Part shown: in pieces, positions 1 to 7,904 of the stretch | Layout of the letters: every line of letters starts with the position of its first letter | Position numbering within the stretch: position 1 is the first letter of the stretch | Source: Chryseobacterium oryzae | Lineage (GTDB): Bacteria; Bacteroidota; Bacteroidia; Flavobacteriales; Weeksellaceae | NCBI RefSeq assembly: GCF_022811665.1 | Contig: NZ_CP094529.1 | Coordinates: 992,001 to 1,056,000, forward strand | DNA length: 64,000 nt | Direction: 5' to 3' | Position numbers and translations under genes: made by a program | Notes under the pieces: generated by a model | Database searches by the model: none | What the model was told of the DNA's origin: nothing | Seen by the model: only the letters and a program-made list of their open reading frames with translations

Positions 1-1
1 C

Positions 2-1834
2 AAAATCTGTAAAGATGACAGAAACTTCGTCAAAATGTTTTGCTCTTGTAGTTCCTTTTTCTTTCAGTTCTTCTGCAACTTCATGAGGAAGGATATTTAA
101 TAACAGATTTTCTGATTTTTGCTTTTCTTCTGCGATTTTTTTATTGTCTTTACGCTTTTGGTTGTAAGAATAACCGGCAAAACCAAGCAAAAGAAGCGAC
201 AAAGCGGCTCCTATTGCCCACATGTTTTTTTCAGACTTTGAAGTCTCTAACTCTGCTTTGGCAACGGCATCTTTTTTCTCCTGATTTATTTTAGAAATTT
301 CTTTTTCTTTTAAAAACTTCAGATTGGCAGCTTTTTGCTGTTCTTCATATTTTATCTGAATTTCTTTTCGCTTTAAATCTTCCTCCAAAAGCAATCTTCT
401 TCGTTCTTCTTCGGTTTTGGCGGCAGCTTGTTTCTTTTCGTATTCGAATTTCAAAGCTTTGAGCTCTATTTCTTTTTGAAGCTGAAATCTTTTAGTTTGC
501 TCTTGTAATTCTATTTTTGCCTTTTGTTCCTGCAATTCAAAATCTGACTGAGTGTCGGCAAAAGATTTCATTTTTTCTAAGCCATACGTTTCTTCACTTT
601 TTGCATCAAATTTTTTCAGATAAAATAATGCTTTTTCATAATTTCCAAGCTTTTCGTAGGCTTTGTATAACGCCTCATAATTTTGAATGAAGATTTCTGA
701 TGCAACAATCGTTTTTTGGTTTTCAAAATAGTCTAAATTTTGAGATTGAAGACGAATGAGATTTTTTAGTTCGTTCTGTTTTTCGAGATTCGTTTTAAAA
801 TCGATATTTTCGTCTAATAATCCATTCAGATTAATAAGTCCTTTCTGACATACATAGTAATTATACATCGGATCTTTGTCCGAACTTAATGCTAAAGATT
901 TATTGATTTCGGTTTCAGCTTTTTCATATTTTTTTTGTTTGAAATCTATATCCGAAAGATAATAGTAAATCATTTTTAAGTTGTCGTTCAGTTTGTTTTT
1001 TTCAAAATACTGCTTAGAATCTTCCAGGAAACTGCGTGCTTTTTCGTATTGCTTCGTCTCAGAATAAATGTTTCCTATAAACATTTTAGAATTGGCAATT
1101 TTAAAGTCGTCTTTACTTTTATTGGCTAGAGTCAAACTTTCGTCAAAATATTTTAATGATTTTCTGAAATCTTTGTTTGAAAGGTAAAATATACCCGCCA
1201 AATTATATGCTTGGTATAAATATTCAGGGAAATTTGCTTTGGTGAATTCTATGTAAGTGTTTAAAGACTTGTAACCCTGTACCAGATTTTCTTGTGCAAA
1301 ATTATTTTGAAATAATCTTTGATAGGCTAAAAGCACCAGTTTTTTATCTTTTATCCTTTTTTGCTGGTCAAGATTTAAAATAAGATTGCAATATTCATTC
1401 GCTACTTTAGAATTTTTGTTTATTGAATTTACAGATGCTAGCAAATAGTAATTTAAAGCTCTTTTATCGTAATTTTCAGTTTTATTCAGATATTTTTCGG
1501 CTTCAATGAGGTACTTTTCGCTCTCGGATATATTCATTTTTTGGGTGAGAAGATTACCAATGAAAAGATTAGATCTGCCTATTTGTTCGATATTATTTAA
1601 CTTTTTATAGCTAGATAAACTAATTTTCCCATAGACTAAAGCACTATCTATATTTTTGGTATCAATATAAGTATTGGCTATTTCCTCTGACAGTTTTGCC
1701 CGGTCAATATCAATTTTTGCCGCGTTTAATTTGTTTTTTAGACTTGTAATTTCTTTAGAATCCTGAGCATGATAAAAATTGATACCAAAAGAAAAAAGGA
1801 ATATTAAGAAAAAGAGAGAATATTGCTTCTTCAA
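2..1834 (-). CDS. TPR / coiled-coil / class III nucleotide cyclase sensor protein (C-terminus cut by window edge)
   Basis: Reading the minus strand from 1834 gives 611 uninterrupted codons running off the left edge. A TTG start is chosen because it opens a clean signal peptide ending HAQ near residue 24, and an in-frame stop lies just upstream. Residues about 30-400 are TPR-like helical repeats. Residues about 425-530 are a charged Glu/Lys/Gln coiled coil. A transmembrane segment (WAIGAALSLLLLGFAGY) follows near 537-555. The last visible residues, LLNILPHEVAEELKEKG then FDEVSVIFTDF, match the linker and opening strand of the class III adenylate/guanylate cyclase domain; the metal-binding Asp of TDF is present. 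A periplasmic TPR sensor driving a cytoplasmic cyclase is inferred. Most of the catalytic domain lies outside the window, so substrate specificity cannot be judged. Confidence 0.85.
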   Translation of the reverse strand, partial: MKKQYSLFFLIFLFSFGINFYHAQDSKEITSLKNKLNAAKIDIDRAKLSEEIANTYIDTKNIDSALVYGKISLSSYKKLNNIEQIGRSNLFIGNLLTQKMNISESEKYLIEAEKYLNKTENYDKRALNYYLLASVNSINKNSKVANEYCNLILNLDQQKRIKDKKLVLLAYQRLFQNNFAQENLVQGYKSLNTYIEFTKANFPEYLYQAYNLAGIFYLSNKDFRKSLKYFDESLTLANKSKDDFKIANSKMFIGNIYSETKQYEKARSFLEDSKQYFEKNKLNDNLKMIYYYLSDIDFKQKKYEKAETEINKSLALSSDKDPMYNYYVCQKGLINLNGLLDENIDFKTNLEKQNELKNLIRLQSQNLDYFENQKTIVASEIFIQNYEALYKAYEKLGNYEKALFYLKKFDAKSEETYGLEKMKSFADTQSDFELQEQKAKIELQEQTKRFQLQKEIELKALKFEYEKKQAAAKTEEERRRLLLEEDLKRKEIQIKYEEQQKAANLKFLKEKEISKINQEKKDAVAKAELETSKSEKNMWAIGAALSLLLLGFAGYSYNQKRKDNKKIAEEKQKSENLLLNILPHEVAEELKEKGTTRAKHFDEVSVIFTDF

Positions 1835-1858
1835 GACAGCGGTTTTATTAAGTTTTCA

Positions 1859-1866
1859 CAAAAATA
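1859..1866 (-). promoter_or_regulatory. Probable -7 box of the cyclase gene
   Basis: The minus strand reads TATTTTTG, matching the Bacteroidetes -7 consensus TAnnTTTG, 24 bases before the TTG start of the TPR/cyclase gene. No good -33 TTTG is seen at the expected distance, so this rests on one element. Confidence 0.4.
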
Positions 1867-1889
1867 AGAAAAGTTTAACCTCTATAAAT

Positions 1890-1926
1890 AAAAATCCTTC
1901 AAAGTTTTAGATTGTGAAGGATTTTT
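1890..1926. terminator. Terminator-like hairpin between divergent genes
   Basis: Arms AAAATCCTTCA and TGAAGGATTTTT form an 11-12 bp stem around a 13-base loop, with T or A runs on both sides. It lies upstream of both divergent genes (cyclase on minus, GNAT on plus), where no transcript obviously needs terminating. Confidence 0.5.
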
Positions 1927-2095
1927 AATCATAAAAAGGTGAAATTTATTAAAAAACAGTTTTAAATTCTAAATAACTAGTATTTTCTTTAATACCGGTT
2001 TTTGTAAATTCTTAATGATAATATTCTTCTTTAATTTATTTTTCGTATTTTTAAGATGAAATATTTACCAATTCACCAACATAAAAATAATTATT

Positions 2096-2383
2096 ATGAA
2101 TAATATAAAATTTGAAATATCTCCTTATCAGGACGAACTGCAACTTTATATAGATGATGAAAAAGTCGGTTTCATGTCAATATCATTGGATGGAAGATTG
2201 CTGAATGTGCATTTTACCAAAATAGATGAAAAGTACGAAGGTCATGGTTTTGCCAAACTTCTTTTAGATAAACTGGTAAATTATGCAGAAGAAAAAGATT
2301 TATTGATAGATCCGGAGTGCGATTTTGTAAGACAACAGCTGGAAAATCATCCGAAAAGATATAAAGGCATTTGGCACGATTAG
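2096..2383 (+). CDS. Small GNAT-fold N-acetyltransferase (YjdJ-type, PF14542-like)
   Basis: A 95-residue protein of the minimal GNAT type, about half the length of a standard GCN5 acetyltransferase. Residues 46-58 (KYEGHGFAKLLLD) correspond to the acetyl-CoA pyrophosphate-binding loop and following helix. The conserved C-terminal pattern (PECDFVRQQLENHPKRYKG, from about residue 73) is typical of this short family, including its conserved Cys. The family is known to bind acetyl-CoA, but physiological acceptors are mostly unknown. It stands alone, divergent from the cyclase gene and convergent with the MBL-fold gene, whose stop codon lies three bases beyond its own. The ATG at 2096 is the only sensible start. 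Confidence 0.85.
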   Translation: MNNIKFEISPYQDELQLYIDDEKVGFMSISLDGRLLNVHFTKIDEKYEGHGFAKLLLDKLVNYAEEKDLLIDPECDFVRQQLENHPKRYKGIWHD

Positions 2384-2386
2384 TTT

Positions 2387-3478
2387 TTATTTCCACCAAG
2401 CTTCAAATTCATTTTCAGAATTATTTAGATCTAGAATTTCACCAATTTTTGGAGTTAAGATTTTGATGTTTAAACCTTTAGATAAATCGGTTATTTTTTG
2501 TAGCGGTTCATTCCAAGGATGTAGAGCCAAAGCAAATTTCCCCGAATGTACAGGAATAATATTTTTTGCATTAATATCTAAACTTGCCTGAACCACATCT
2601 TCAGGAAGTGCGTGAATGTATTTCCAAGCTTCATTATACTGCCCATTTTCAAGAATGGCATAATCAAAAGGTCCGAATTTTTCTCCTATATTTTTGAAAT
2701 GAGCATCATAACCGCTGTCACCGCCCAAAAATATTTTTAAAGATGGAGATTCCAGCACATAAGAAGTCCATAAAGTATTATTTCTGCTGAATTTTCTCCC
2801 CGAAAAATGTCTTGCAGGAGTATAAGAAATCCTGAAATTATTTTTAAGTTGAACCGTTGCTCCCCAATCTTCCTCAATAATCTGATTTTCAGAATATCCC
2901 CATTTTTCGAAATGAGAACCCACACCAAGAGGTACAATAACTTTATCCACTCTGTTGCGAATTGCCTTTACCGTAGGGTAATCCAAGTGATCGTAATGGT
3001 CATGAGTAATCACAAGATAATCAATATTCGGAATGTCTTGTGGTTTAAAAAAATCTGAACCTTCAAAAGCTTTGTTGAATATAGGAAACGGAGAACCATA
3101 TTTACTCAAAACAGGGTCAATTAAAAAAGAAATACCATCAATTTTCAGAAAATAAGATGAATGTCCTAGCCAAATGAACATATTTTTATCCTGAGGGAGA
3201 TTTTTAAGATCTGTCTGTATTATTGGAATTGCTTTATTCGGCTTAAGCAAAGGATCTTTCTTTCCGAAAAAAAAATCTTTCATCACTTTCGGCATGGAAT
3301 AACCTTCGGCAAACTGAGGAGTAAAACTTTGGTTCTGAAATTGTTTATCACGATAGTTTTCAGACTGTAAAATTCTTTCAAGACGTTTACCACTGGGCTT
3401 TCCACCAAAAACTTCGGACGAAAGAATGAAATATGCAGAAATTGCTAATACAACTAAAACCGCAAGAAAATAAATCAT
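2387..3478 (-). CDS. MBL-fold metal-dependent hydrolase (NAPE-PLD/UlaG-like), membrane-anchored
   Basis: A 363-residue protein with an N-terminal hydrophobic segment (residues 2-20) that should anchor it or act as an uncleaved signal. The metallo-beta-lactamase zinc motif HxHxDH is at residues 159-164 (THDHYDH). Further metal ligands fit the LGGDSGYDAHF and IPVHSGKFAL stretches. Overall organisation and length resemble the N-acyl-phosphatidylethanolamine phospholipase D-like branch of bacterial MBL proteins. Natural substrate in bacteria of this type is not established, so only a generic hydrolase call is justified. It is a single gene convergent with the GNAT gene and divergent from the S41 peptidase gene. 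Confidence 0.85.
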   Translation of the reverse strand: MIYFLAVLVVLAISAYFILSSEVFGGKPSGKRLERILQSENYRDKQFQNQSFTPQFAEGYSMPKVMKDFFFGKKDPLLKPNKAIPIIQTDLKNLPQDKNMFIWLGHSSYFLKIDGISFLIDPVLSKYGSPFPIFNKAFEGSDFFKPQDIPNIDYLVITHDHYDHLDYPTVKAIRNRVDKVIVPLGVGSHFEKWGYSENQIIEEDWGATVQLKNNFRISYTPARHFSGRKFSRNNTLWTSYVLESPSLKIFLGGDSGYDAHFKNIGEKFGPFDYAILENGQYNEAWKYIHALPEDVVQASLDINAKNIIPVHSGKFALALHPWNEPLQKITDLSKGLNIKILTPKIGEILDLNNSENEFEAWWK

Positions 3479-3672
3479 TTATATTTTTTTTAAAGATAAT
3501 CAACTTTTTATTCTGACGAATGAATTTCTGTTTTACTTTATTTGAACATCCGAAATGATTAATATTCCATGAATTCGGAATAAGGATTTATAAAACGGAA
3601 AGCTATTGTATGTGAAGATAACTTTCAAAATTTAAATAAAGTTTACTACATTCGTTAACAAAAAAACTGACC

Positions 3673-5202
3673 TTGAAATATTTCTGTATTACGGCTCTCA
3701 TCCTAATTATGACTTCCTGCAGTTCTGTGAAAAACCATAACGAACAAATGTTGGAAATGATTTCGCCGGAAAATCTCAGAGAAGATGTAGATTTTACCTA
3801 TTCTAAACTTCAACAGCTTCATCCGAAACTTTATTGGTATATTTCAAAAGAACAACTCGATTTTAAGTTCGACAGTCTTAAAGCTACCATTAATAAACCA
3901 CTCAATTCTGTTCAGTTTTATTTTAAATTGCAGCCAATCATCGCTCAAATCAAAGAAGGACATCTGTCGCTTAAAATTCCGTCCAGAAGGCTATCAAGAA
4001 AAGAAATTAAAACTTTAAAAAACAAAAAAGGTCTTTTTGGGAGATTCGAATACCGAATAGAAAATAATCATCTCTACTTTACGGAGAATAAAGATTCTAT
4101 TAAAAATATTGTACCCGGAACCGAACTGCTTGAAATAAATAATGAACCTGTATCCAAATATATAAAAAAATACAGTGCACTTATTAATAGTGATGGGGAT
4201 AATAGGACTTTTCAGCGGTATTTTCTCAGTGATACTTTTTTTAATTTTTATGTAGCCGAAAAAGGGATTTTAGACAGTGCAAAAATAAAAACTCTTTATA
4301 ATAAAGAAGTAAAACTCATCACATTAAAAAGAGATGTTAAAAATGAAAAAGAACTGGCAAAAGAGAAAATAGATTCTAAAAGAACACCCGAAAAAAAGGT
4401 GAACGATTATGTAGCATTCAGCAATTCTTACAATAGAAGTTTCAGATTTTTAGATAAAGACAGCGCAATTGCTTATATCAAGATTAAAAGTTTTTCCGGA
4501 ACTTATTCTGAGAAATTTTACAAACAGACATTTTCAGAAATAAAAAAAGCACGTTCCTCTTATCTGATTATTGATATCAGAGATAATTATGGAGGTTCTC
4601 TATCAGAAATTAACGATTTGTATTCGTATCTTGTTCAACAACCTTTTGTACTCATAAAACCATCTCAACTTACCTCAAGAATGAGTCCTTTCAGAACCAA
4701 TTATTTCCGAAAAACAAATCCTATTAATTATACTTTCAAGACATTTGCTTATCCCGGATTCTTCTTTCATCATTTATTGAGTGTTTATAAAGGTAAAGAT
4801 GGAATTTCCTATTATAAAATGAAAGAAAGTAAGCCTACAAAGCCAAAAGAAGATTGTTTTAAGGGAAAAATATATGTTTTGATTAATGGCAGCAGCTTTT
4901 CGGCTTCCTCAGTTTTCTCATCAAAACTGAAGAATGACGAAAGGGCTGTTTTGGTAGGAGAGGAAACTGGCGGAGCCAATGACGGAACTGTTGCCGGATT
5001 TTATTCTTACCAAAAACTTCCTCATTCTAAGATAGAACTGCCTATCGGTTTGCTTTTAGTACAGCCCAATATAAATTTCGAAGAAAAGCATAGAGGAGTA
5101 TTCCCGAATTTTCCGGTTATAGAAAGTTTACAGGATATTATTGACAAAAAGGATGTTCAGTTGCAATGGATTTTAAATAAAATTTCTGCGGATAAAAACT
5201 AA
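3673..5202 (+). CDS. S41-family peptidase lipoprotein
   Basis: A 509-residue protein starting at TTG; later in-frame ATGs would destroy the lipoprotein signal (lipobox around TSCSS, Cys 16). Residues about 35-110 are the N-terminal helical region of S41 peptidases and about 115-160 resemble a PDZ-like substrate-binding segment. Residues 295-330 (LIIDIRDNYGGSL) and 400-440 form the catalytic core, with the nucleophile motif GSSFSASS near residues 407-413. Where tail-specific proteases carry the catalytic lysine, this sequence reads EETGGANDG, as in the tricorn-like or S41B branch. It probably acts in the periplasm or at the outer membrane; the substrate is unknown. Convergent with the SMP-30 gene, four bases apart. 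Confidence 0.85.
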   Translation: MKYFCITALILIMTSCSSVKNHNEQMLEMISPENLREDVDFTYSKLQQLHPKLYWYISKEQLDFKFDSLKATINKPLNSVQFYFKLQPIIAQIKEGHLSLKIPSRRLSRKEIKTLKNKKGLFGRFEYRIENNHLYFTENKDSIKNIVPGTELLEINNEPVSKYIKKYSALINSDGDNRTFQRYFLSDTFFNFYVAEKGILDSAKIKTLYNKEVKLITLKRDVKNEKELAKEKIDSKRTPEKKVNDYVAFSNSYNRSFRFLDKDSAIAYIKIKSFSGTYSEKFYKQTFSEIKKARSSYLIIDIRDNYGGSLSEINDLYSYLVQQPFVLIKPSQLTSRMSPFRTNYFRKTNPINYTFKTFAYPGFFFHHLLSVYKGKDGISYYKMKESKPTKPKEDCFKGKIYVLINGSSFSASSVFSSKLKNDERAVLVGEETGGANDGTVAGFYSYQKLPHSKIELPIGLLLVQPNINFEEKHRGVFPNFPVIESLQDIIDKKDVQLQWILNKISADKN

Positions 5203-5206
5203 AACA

Positions 5207-6100
5207 TTATTTAATTCCCTTTGTATTGGTTTCCAAAGTATATACCGAATTTGAAGCCGTAATAAAAAGGATATTGTTTTTTTCTCCTCCGAAAGTTACA
5301 TTTGCCGTCCATTTTTCGGGAACTTTAATGTGGTGAATTTTTTCTCCTTTACGGTTAAAAACGGTAACGCCATCACCTGTAAGGTAAAGATTTCCTTGTT
5401 CATCAAGAGTCATTCCATCTGAGCCCATTTCACAGAAGAGCTTTTTTTCTGAAAGTTTTCCTTCCCCTAAAATATCATAAACGTATGTTTTATTGGCATC
5501 AATATCAGAAACATAAAGTTTTTTTAAAATTTGGCTGCCAATAATTCCGTTGGGTTGAACAAATTTTTCAAGCCTTGATATTTTACCGTTTTTATTACGG
5601 TAATACAGGTGTTTTTCTGGGATTTCAACTTTGAAATCAGTCCAGTATTCTCGGTTGTACAAAGGATCTGTAAAATACATTCCGCCCAATTCATCAATCC
5701 AAAGATCATTGGGACCGTTCAGTCTTTTTCCTTCAAAACCTTTAGATAAAATTTCTACAGATTTATCTTTGCCGATTTTCCATATTTCTCCTTTGTTATC
5801 GGAACAGGTAATAAGATTGTCGTTTTTATCGAAAAAAGTACCATTCGCACGACCTGTTTTGTCTAAAAATAATTCGATTTTATCTGTTTTCCAGTCCCAA
5901 AAATATATTTTATCGTTGGGCTGATCTGTGAAATAAACGTTTCCCGATTTGTCTGTTGCAGGTCCTTCCGTAAAACTGAACTGGTTTGAAATTAATTTTG
6001 GCTCAGCATTTTCTTTAAACATGTTTTTATATTTTGTTGATTGGCAACTGAATAATACCAAAACCAAACCAATAAAAGACAAAACTTTTCCGTTATTCAT
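5207..6100 (-). CDS. SMP-30/gluconolactonase/LRE-family lipoprotein
   Basis: A beta-propeller protein of 297 residues. I use the ATG at 6100 rather than an upstream one at 6124, because the 6100 start gives a canonical lipoprotein signal with lipobox Cys at residue 19 (VLFSCQS). Family features include FTEGPATDKSGNVYFTD (metal-binding Glu near 47), RPNGP/LNGPNDLW with the Asn-Asp pair, FTDPLY, and SDGMTLDEQGNLYLT near 220-235. These match SMP-30-like lactonases, which hydrolyse sugar lactones in a calcium- or zinc-dependent way. A surface or periplasmic lactonase is inferred; the exact substrate cannot be read from sequence. Single gene, divergent from the MerR regulator. Confidence 0.85.
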   Translation of the reverse strand: MNNGKVLSFIGLVLVLFSCQSTKYKNMFKENAEPKLISNQFSFTEGPATDKSGNVYFTDQPNDKIYFWDWKTDKIELFLDKTGRANGTFFDKNDNLITCSDNKGEIWKIGKDKSVEILSKGFEGKRLNGPNDLWIDELGGMYFTDPLYNREYWTDFKVEIPEKHLYYRNKNGKISRLEKFVQPNGIIGSQILKKLYVSDIDANKTYVYDILGEGKLSEKKLFCEMGSDGMTLDEQGNLYLTGDGVTVFNRKGEKIHHIKVPEKWTANVTFGGEKNNILFITASNSVYTLETNTKGIK

Positions 6101-6131
6101 TTCATAAAATTTAATGCCAGACAATTTACGA

Positions 6132-6163
6132 TTTGTGATGTAGTTTCAAAAATTTTATCTTTG
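6132..6163 (+). promoter_or_regulatory. Promoter of the merR-family gene
   Basis: TTTG at 6132-6135, a 20-base spacer and TATCTTTG at 6156-6163 match the Bacteroidetes -33/-7 consensus. The -7 box ends 20 bases before the ATG at 6184. Confidence 0.65.
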
Positions 6164-6183
6164 AATTTTCAGGATTTAATGTA

Positions 6184-6528
6184 ATGAAGACAAATTTACC
6201 CGACAAACTGTATTATTCTATAGGAGAAGTAGCCAAAGCATTCGATGTAAATACTTCATTAATAAGATATTGGGAGCAGGAGTTTCCTATTATTAAACCT
6301 AAGAAAAATAAAAAAGGCAACCGCTATTTTACTCCGGAAGACATTAAAAATTTCAAAATTATTTACCATTTGGTAAAAGAAAAGGGATACACGTTGGATG
6401 GAGCAAGAATTGCACTCACTACAAACAGTAAAATTTCTGAAACCGTTACCCTTATAGACCGACTAGAATTTGTAAAGGCAGAACTTCTCAAACTTAAAGA
6501 TTCTTTGGTAGAGAAAGATCAGGATTAG
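6184..6528 (+). CDS. MerR-family transcriptional regulator
   Basis: A 114-residue protein with an N-terminal MerR winged helix-turn-helix: YSIGEVAKAFDVNTSLIRYWEQEF (residues about 11-34), then the wing with NRYFTPEDIKNF. The C-terminal region is a short coiled coil (about 75-112) for dimerisation. It has no cysteine-rich metal-binding C-terminus or drug-binding domain, so no inducer can be named. This short form is widely conserved in Flavobacteriia. It precedes the HhH protein gene by 81 bases with no clear terminator, so the two could be co-transcribed. Confidence 0.9.
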   Translation: MKTNLPDKLYYSIGEVAKAFDVNTSLIRYWEQEFPIIKPKKNKKGNRYFTPEDIKNFKIIYHLVKEKGYTLDGARIALTTNSKISETVTLIDRLEFVKAELLKLKDSLVEKDQD

Positions 6529-6609
6529 TATTTTTTCATTAAAATTTTTATTTTTTTTAAATCCGATTCAATTATTTTTTATCTTTAATGTAATAAAAAC
6601 ACACTAAAG

Positions 6610-7899
6610 ATGAGAAATAATTATTACCGTAAAATGGCAATTCTTGGAGTTTCTTTCCTTACTTTGCTTGCTTTTAAAAAATATACGGACGATAAGGAAA
6701 GCAAATTTCCTGAAATAAGTTTTGTAGAAGATGCTTCCTCCAATATCATTTTGTCCGAATTCAATCCTAATGATTTAGACTCTGAAGAATGGCAGAAATT
6801 GGGATTTTCTGAGAATCAGAGCCGAACAATTTTAAAATATAAAGATATTGTCGGAGGAAATTTTATTTCCAAAGAACAATTCAGGAAATGTTTTGCTGTT
6901 TCTAAAGAAAAATATGCTCAGCTTGAACCCTTTTTACTGCTTCCGGAAAGTGGAAAATCTACATCTAATTTCAGTAACAGTTTTGCAGATAAAAAATCTC
7001 TTACAATCAGCGGAAAATTCAATCCGGATCATTTTTCCGAAGCCGATTGGCGTAAAATGGGCTTTTCTGAAAAACAGTCTGCTGCAATTATAAAATACAA
7101 AGATTATTTGGGTGGAAGTTTTGTAAGCAAAGAAAAATTTAAGGACTGTTTCATTATTAATGATGAAAACTATAAAAAACTGGAGCCTTTTCTTATTCTG
7201 CCGGGTAAAACTCCTGCCAATTTTAATTCTTACGCTTCAAAATCTGCATCAAATATTCGTTTAGAGCCATTTAATCCTAATTCTTTGGATGTTAAAGGTT
7301 GGATGGGTTTAGGATTTTCCGAAAAACAGGCAACTGTAATTGTTAATTACCGCGACAGAAATCTCAAAGGAAATTTCAGAAGTTTGGATGATATTAAAAA
7401 CTGCTTTGTGATTTCTAAAGAGAAATTCGATGTGCTGAAAAGTTTTATCAAACTAGATCCTTCAACAATAAATAATAAACCTTTAGCAAAGACAGAACTG
7501 AAACAGGAAAAAACAGATTTTTCTAAAACAGATATGAATTCTATCACTTTTAAGCAGCTTTTGGAATTCGGGTTGGATGAAAAAAGTGCAGGTTCTATGA
7601 TTGGTTTTCGTAAAAAGCTTGGCGGATTCATGACAAAAGAACAAATTCTGGAAACCTATAATATTGATAAAGAACTGGTGCAGAAACTTTTAAGCATCGC
7701 TCCTTTGGACAATTCAAAAGTGGAAAGATATACTCTAATAGATGCACCCGAAGATTGGCTGAAAAATCATCCTTACTTTAAATATTCTGCCGACAAAATT
7801 ATCTATTACCGAATAAGCAATCCCGATGACCGTAAAATTTGGAAGTTATTGAAAACCAAGCCAGAATACGAAGCGAGAATGAAACTTTATCTGAAATAA
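6610..7899 (+). CDS. Membrane-anchored protein with four or five helix-hairpin-helix repeats
   Basis: A 429-residue protein with one N-terminal transmembrane or signal segment (residues 9-21). Three closely related units of about 62 residues begin FNPNDL (near 51), FNPDHF (near 137) and FNPNSL (near 222). Each has a GFSE.Q...I..Y.D hairpin, a Cys-Phe pair, and a YxxLEPF-like end. A fourth, diverged unit starts near 315 (MNSITFKQLLEFGLDEK). A final ComEA-like segment (residues about 370-428) contains HPYFKYSADKIIYYR. Helix-hairpin-helix domains bind DNA backbone nonspecifically; a ComEA-like role in DNA handling at the envelope is a guess. The track of repeats suggests internal duplication. 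Convergent with topB five bases away. Confidence 0.75.
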   Translation: MRNNYYRKMAILGVSFLTLLAFKKYTDDKESKFPEISFVEDASSNIILSEFNPNDLDSEEWQKLGFSENQSRTILKYKDIVGGNFISKEQFRKCFAVSKEKYAQLEPFLLLPESGKSTSNFSNSFADKKSLTISGKFNPDHFSEADWRKMGFSEKQSAAIIKYKDYLGGSFVSKEKFKDCFIINDENYKKLEPFLILPGKTPANFNSYASKSASNIRLEPFNPNSLDVKGWMGLGFSEKQATVIVNYRDRNLKGNFRSLDDIKNCFVISKEKFDVLKSFIKLDPSTINNKPLAKTELKQEKTDFSKTDMNSITFKQLLEFGLDEKSAGSMIGFRKKLGGFMTKEQILETYNIDKELVQKLLSIAPLDNSKVERYTLIDAPEDWLKNHPYFKYSADKIIYYRISNPDDRKIWKLLKTKPEYEARMKLYLK

Positions 7900-7904
7900 T
7901 AGCA

